Assembly (NCBI GenBank): GCA_001247695.2
Contig: LGRX02003556.1
Span: 17,660 to 81,659 of the forward strand
DNA from: Cymbomonas tetramitiformis
Lineage: Eukaryota > Chlorophyta > Pyramimonadophyceae > Pyramimonadales > Pyramimonadaceae
Direction of reading: 5' to 3'
Length of the DNA: 64,000 bases
The translations under genes were made by a program, and so were the position numbers. Shown here one piece after another: positions 62,013 through 64,000 of this stretch. The notes below the pieces were generated by a model that was not told the origin of the DNA, did not search any database, and was given only the letters and a program-made list of their open reading frames with translations. Numbering within the stretch: the stretch's first letter is position 1; each line of letters opens with the position of its first letter.

Positions 62013-63170
62013 TTAAGCTAGGGCAACGCTGTAAGGTTGCTGGAACTCAGATAACAAATGCATTTGAGTGCTAGGGACAATTATCCTGCCCCACTTGGCG
62101 AACTCTGTAGCAAATGCGGGCACATCAGGCCCCGCGTAAACAACCACGTACCCGTGAGGGGATTTTGCGGTATTCTCGTTCAGAGGGCTTGTGAAGCTTT
62201 GACCTTCATACAACCGGCAATATGTGCACTCGTCAATTAGGTTGAACCACTTGTACCCTACGGCTGCTTTAAGAATGCAAACAAATGCTTTCACGTTACC
62301 GGATTTGTATCCTGCCAACAAACGCTCAAAGGCCAAGCCATTGGCGCTCACACCATTATACAATCCGCCAGGAGGGTTCATAAAAACATTTCCGAAAAGG
62401 GCGCTGAGAAATCCATTCTTCTTGCGGTCATAAAAAACAGCAGCCTTAACAATGAGATTAGCAAGTATTTCGGAAAAAGGATCCAAGTCAATTCGTTTCA
62501 GTACCTTTCGTGCAGAAGCCACTAACTGAGCTGGAGAAAATCAACGGTCTGACTGCGAAGAGAGCCACAAATCAAATGCCTCAGGAATAGGATCTTGTTG
62601 TCTGTTTGTTGAATCTTGCGCGCTAGAAGGATTTGGCGCGTTACTTTCTGCGTGTGCGTTTGGAGTAGCGCGTTGCCTTGGGAATCCTATCGCTGCTTGC
62701 TGGATTAGTTTGACAGAGATTGCGAGGCCTTGTTGTTTAGCAGTAGAGCACGCGAGATCCCATACAGCACTTCTACTATTGCGCAATACCGGAGTTAAGG
62801 CTTCAAGATGCGAAATGTGCGAAGGCAACTCAGATCCTTTGGAACAAGCGAGATCCATAAAAACATGGGCGCCAAGCACGTACTTCTGTGCCTGACGCCC
62901 TGAGAAACTCAAACCTAAAGAGGCAACGCGCTCTGTGACATAATCGTGTATAGTGGAGACTTGGCGCTCTTCTCCTTTAGAGTCGCGAAGATTCAAAGGC
63001 AGATGGAAAGTCGCAATTGCGAACAACGCGAAGCAAACAGAGGACAGTGAGGTCACAGTAAGGCGTTTTTCAATCTTATTCGCTGTGGTCTCTAACAAGA
63101 TGCCGGTTTGCAGGTTCTCGAGGCAACTCTCGCAAAGTTTTCCTAACATTAGCGCGCATACTAGCAACAT
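62013..63170 (-). pseudogene. Dam-like adenine methyltransferase protein with one in-frame TGA (385 codons)
   Basis: A single frame from 63170 to 62013 is broken only by TGA at 62541-62543. After it comes FSPAQLVASARKVLKRIDLDPFSE, then VFMNPPGGLYNG, and GYVVVYAGPDVPAFATEFAKWG. This is the phage/retroelement Dam family layout ([EW]-x-TP...IDLDP...NPP), where the residue at the TGA is usually Trp. The N-terminal 190 residues are helical ('LEALTPVLRNSRSAVWDLACSTAKQQGLAISVKLIQQA'), of the sort seen in ParB/KfrA-like DNA-binding regions. Such genes occur in phages and in tyrosine-recombinase retroelements. No recombinase is seen nearby. TGG-to-TGA mutation is the simplest explanation. Confidence 0.65.
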
Positions 63171-63493
63171 TTTTGTTTTTAGGCATCGTTAAAAAAAACA
63201 GTTCGCCTTGCAAGGCGGAGCAGGGTCAAACCGTGGAAGCTCGTGGTTAACCTAGGTGGTGAGTGGTGATTATAGTCAACGCAAAGGTGATCACACGGAA
63301 TTCGAATCTGAAATGACTATGACGTCAACAGCCGCCATCGCCAAGATCATGGTCATGACTCAGGTTCGATATCGCGAGATGACAACCTGGGAATTGTGTC
63401 ATACCAGGCTGAAATCCAGCGTCTGTAGTATTACCCTATGCATATATGCACTGTGATATGTTGTATGGTATGTCGTGCAATAATATATGATAA

Positions 63494-63541
63494 AAAATAC
63501 ACCGCTGCTGCTGACCCGGGTCAACAGCAGCGGTGTATTTT
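63494..63541. other. 48-bp palindrome with 17-bp perfect arms
   Basis: AAAATACACCGCTGCTG (63494-63510) is matched by its exact complement at 63525-63541. The 14-bp centre contains TGACCCGGGTCA, itself a palindrome. It could form a cruciform or a strong RNA hairpin, or be an inverted-repeat footprint of a small transposon. Flanks AAA/TTTG give no target repeat. Confidence 0.85.
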
Positions 63542-63754
63542 GAAGTGAACTAAAGTCGAAAGTGATTCAGAAACAGTTTCAAACTGTCTCGAGCTTCCCA
63601 ACACCGATTTATCTGCGTCCGATGACTGTGTACATGTAATTGTACCGTCAGATCGAAAATAATTTTATACACAGTGTCTGGCGTAATTTTCGAGTCATCG
63701 TCGTCATCGAAAATGCACTTTTGATTAGGTCATGAAATTGCTGTATGACACCGC

Positions 63755-63885
63755 ACATCTGCCCTGTCTCAGACTGTCACCAACTTGCACTCTGTCAGAC
63801 TGTCACCAACTTGCACTCTGCGAGCTCCTGTGTATAATTCCCAACGCTCATGACACTGTCACCAACTTTCATTCTGGGAGCTTTG
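63755..63885 (+). repeat. Short tandem repeat CAGACTGTCACCAACTTGCACTCTG
   Basis: Two near-perfect copies (about 63770 and 63797) and a third diverged copy at about 63857 (GACACTGTCACCAACTTTCATTCTG). Nothing coding is supported in the last kilobase. Confidence 0.75.
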
Positions 63886-64000
63886 CGGACTGCGTCACAT
63901 GTCGTAAAACCTGGCGACCACCTACCTGATCACAAAAGTGTGACCACGTACTCCACACATTAAACGCCGCATGGGCCCTCCGTCGGAGACGGGAGGGTAT

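Noticed and set aside
21142..63170. Alternative genetic code (TAG or TGA read as sense)
   Set aside because: Only two isolated in-frame stops suggest it, in different elements. Intact genes here end with ordinary TAA, TAG or TGA, and the large viral genes contain no in-frame stops.

Overview
This window reads as nuclear DNA of an AT-balanced, transposon-rich unicellular eukaryote. The evidence is spliceosomal-type introns in candidate host genes on the right, LTR and non-LTR retrotransposons, DNA-transposon MITEs and a 20-base N gap. I cannot name the species. A cytosine methyltransferase captured by a Ty3/gypsy element recalls reports from some protists and algae, but it is not diagnostic.

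The central object is a 40,452-bp Polinton-like element, an integrated virus-like DNA transposon, at 3422-43873. It has inverted terminal repeats of about 270 bp and a 6-bp target duplication (AAGGAC at 3416-3421 and 43874-43879), and it sits inside a decayed non-LTR retrotransposon (LINE) whose two halves lie at about 1165-3421 and 43880-45054. The virus-like genes are AT-rich and arranged divergently. The left arm (minus strand) holds structural genes: fibre-like proteins with a shared MSSFGN start, a candidate major capsid protein, a candidate penton/minor capsid protein and a lipase. The right arm (plus strand) holds a packaging ATPase, a SET-domain protein, a protein-primed family B DNA polymerase, a DD35E retroviral-type integrase and small proteins. 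Two paralogous genes and a 54-bp non-coding sequence are mirrored at the two ends, just inside the terminal repeats.

The element has itself been invaded several times. Two gag-only Copia-type LTR elements (4797-8909 and 17378-20659) cut a fibre gene and the lipase gene. A 1,577-bp insert with a 9-bp target duplication (11239-12815) cuts a second fibre gene and carries a chromodomain gene, which is in turn cut by a mariner-type MITE. A piggyBac-type MITE (6473-7300) cuts the gag of the first gag-only element. A full-length Copia element with LTRs that appear identical (23177-32793) lies in a repeat-rich zone. For all five interrupted reading frames, removing the insert and one target copy restores an exact in-frame length. 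The Polinton was therefore probably intact until recently.

To the left (1-3421) are a gypsy-type LTR with a pentanucleotide array and the LINE 5' half. To the right (45,055-64,000) are an unstable repeat/gap region, a truncated Ty3/gypsy element whose pol encodes a DNMT3-like cytosine methyltransferase between RNase H and integrase (46593-50161), a second gypsy RT fragment (52544-54118), further LTR and MITE copies, a 152-bp minisatellite, two or three candidate spliced host genes, and a Dam-like adenine methyltransferase gene interrupted by one TGA codon (62013-63170).

A recurring theme is chromatin and DNA-modification functions carried by mobile DNA: three kinds of DNA methyltransferase, a SET protein and a chromodomain protein. 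Family assignments come from motifs recognised by eye; no database search was run.
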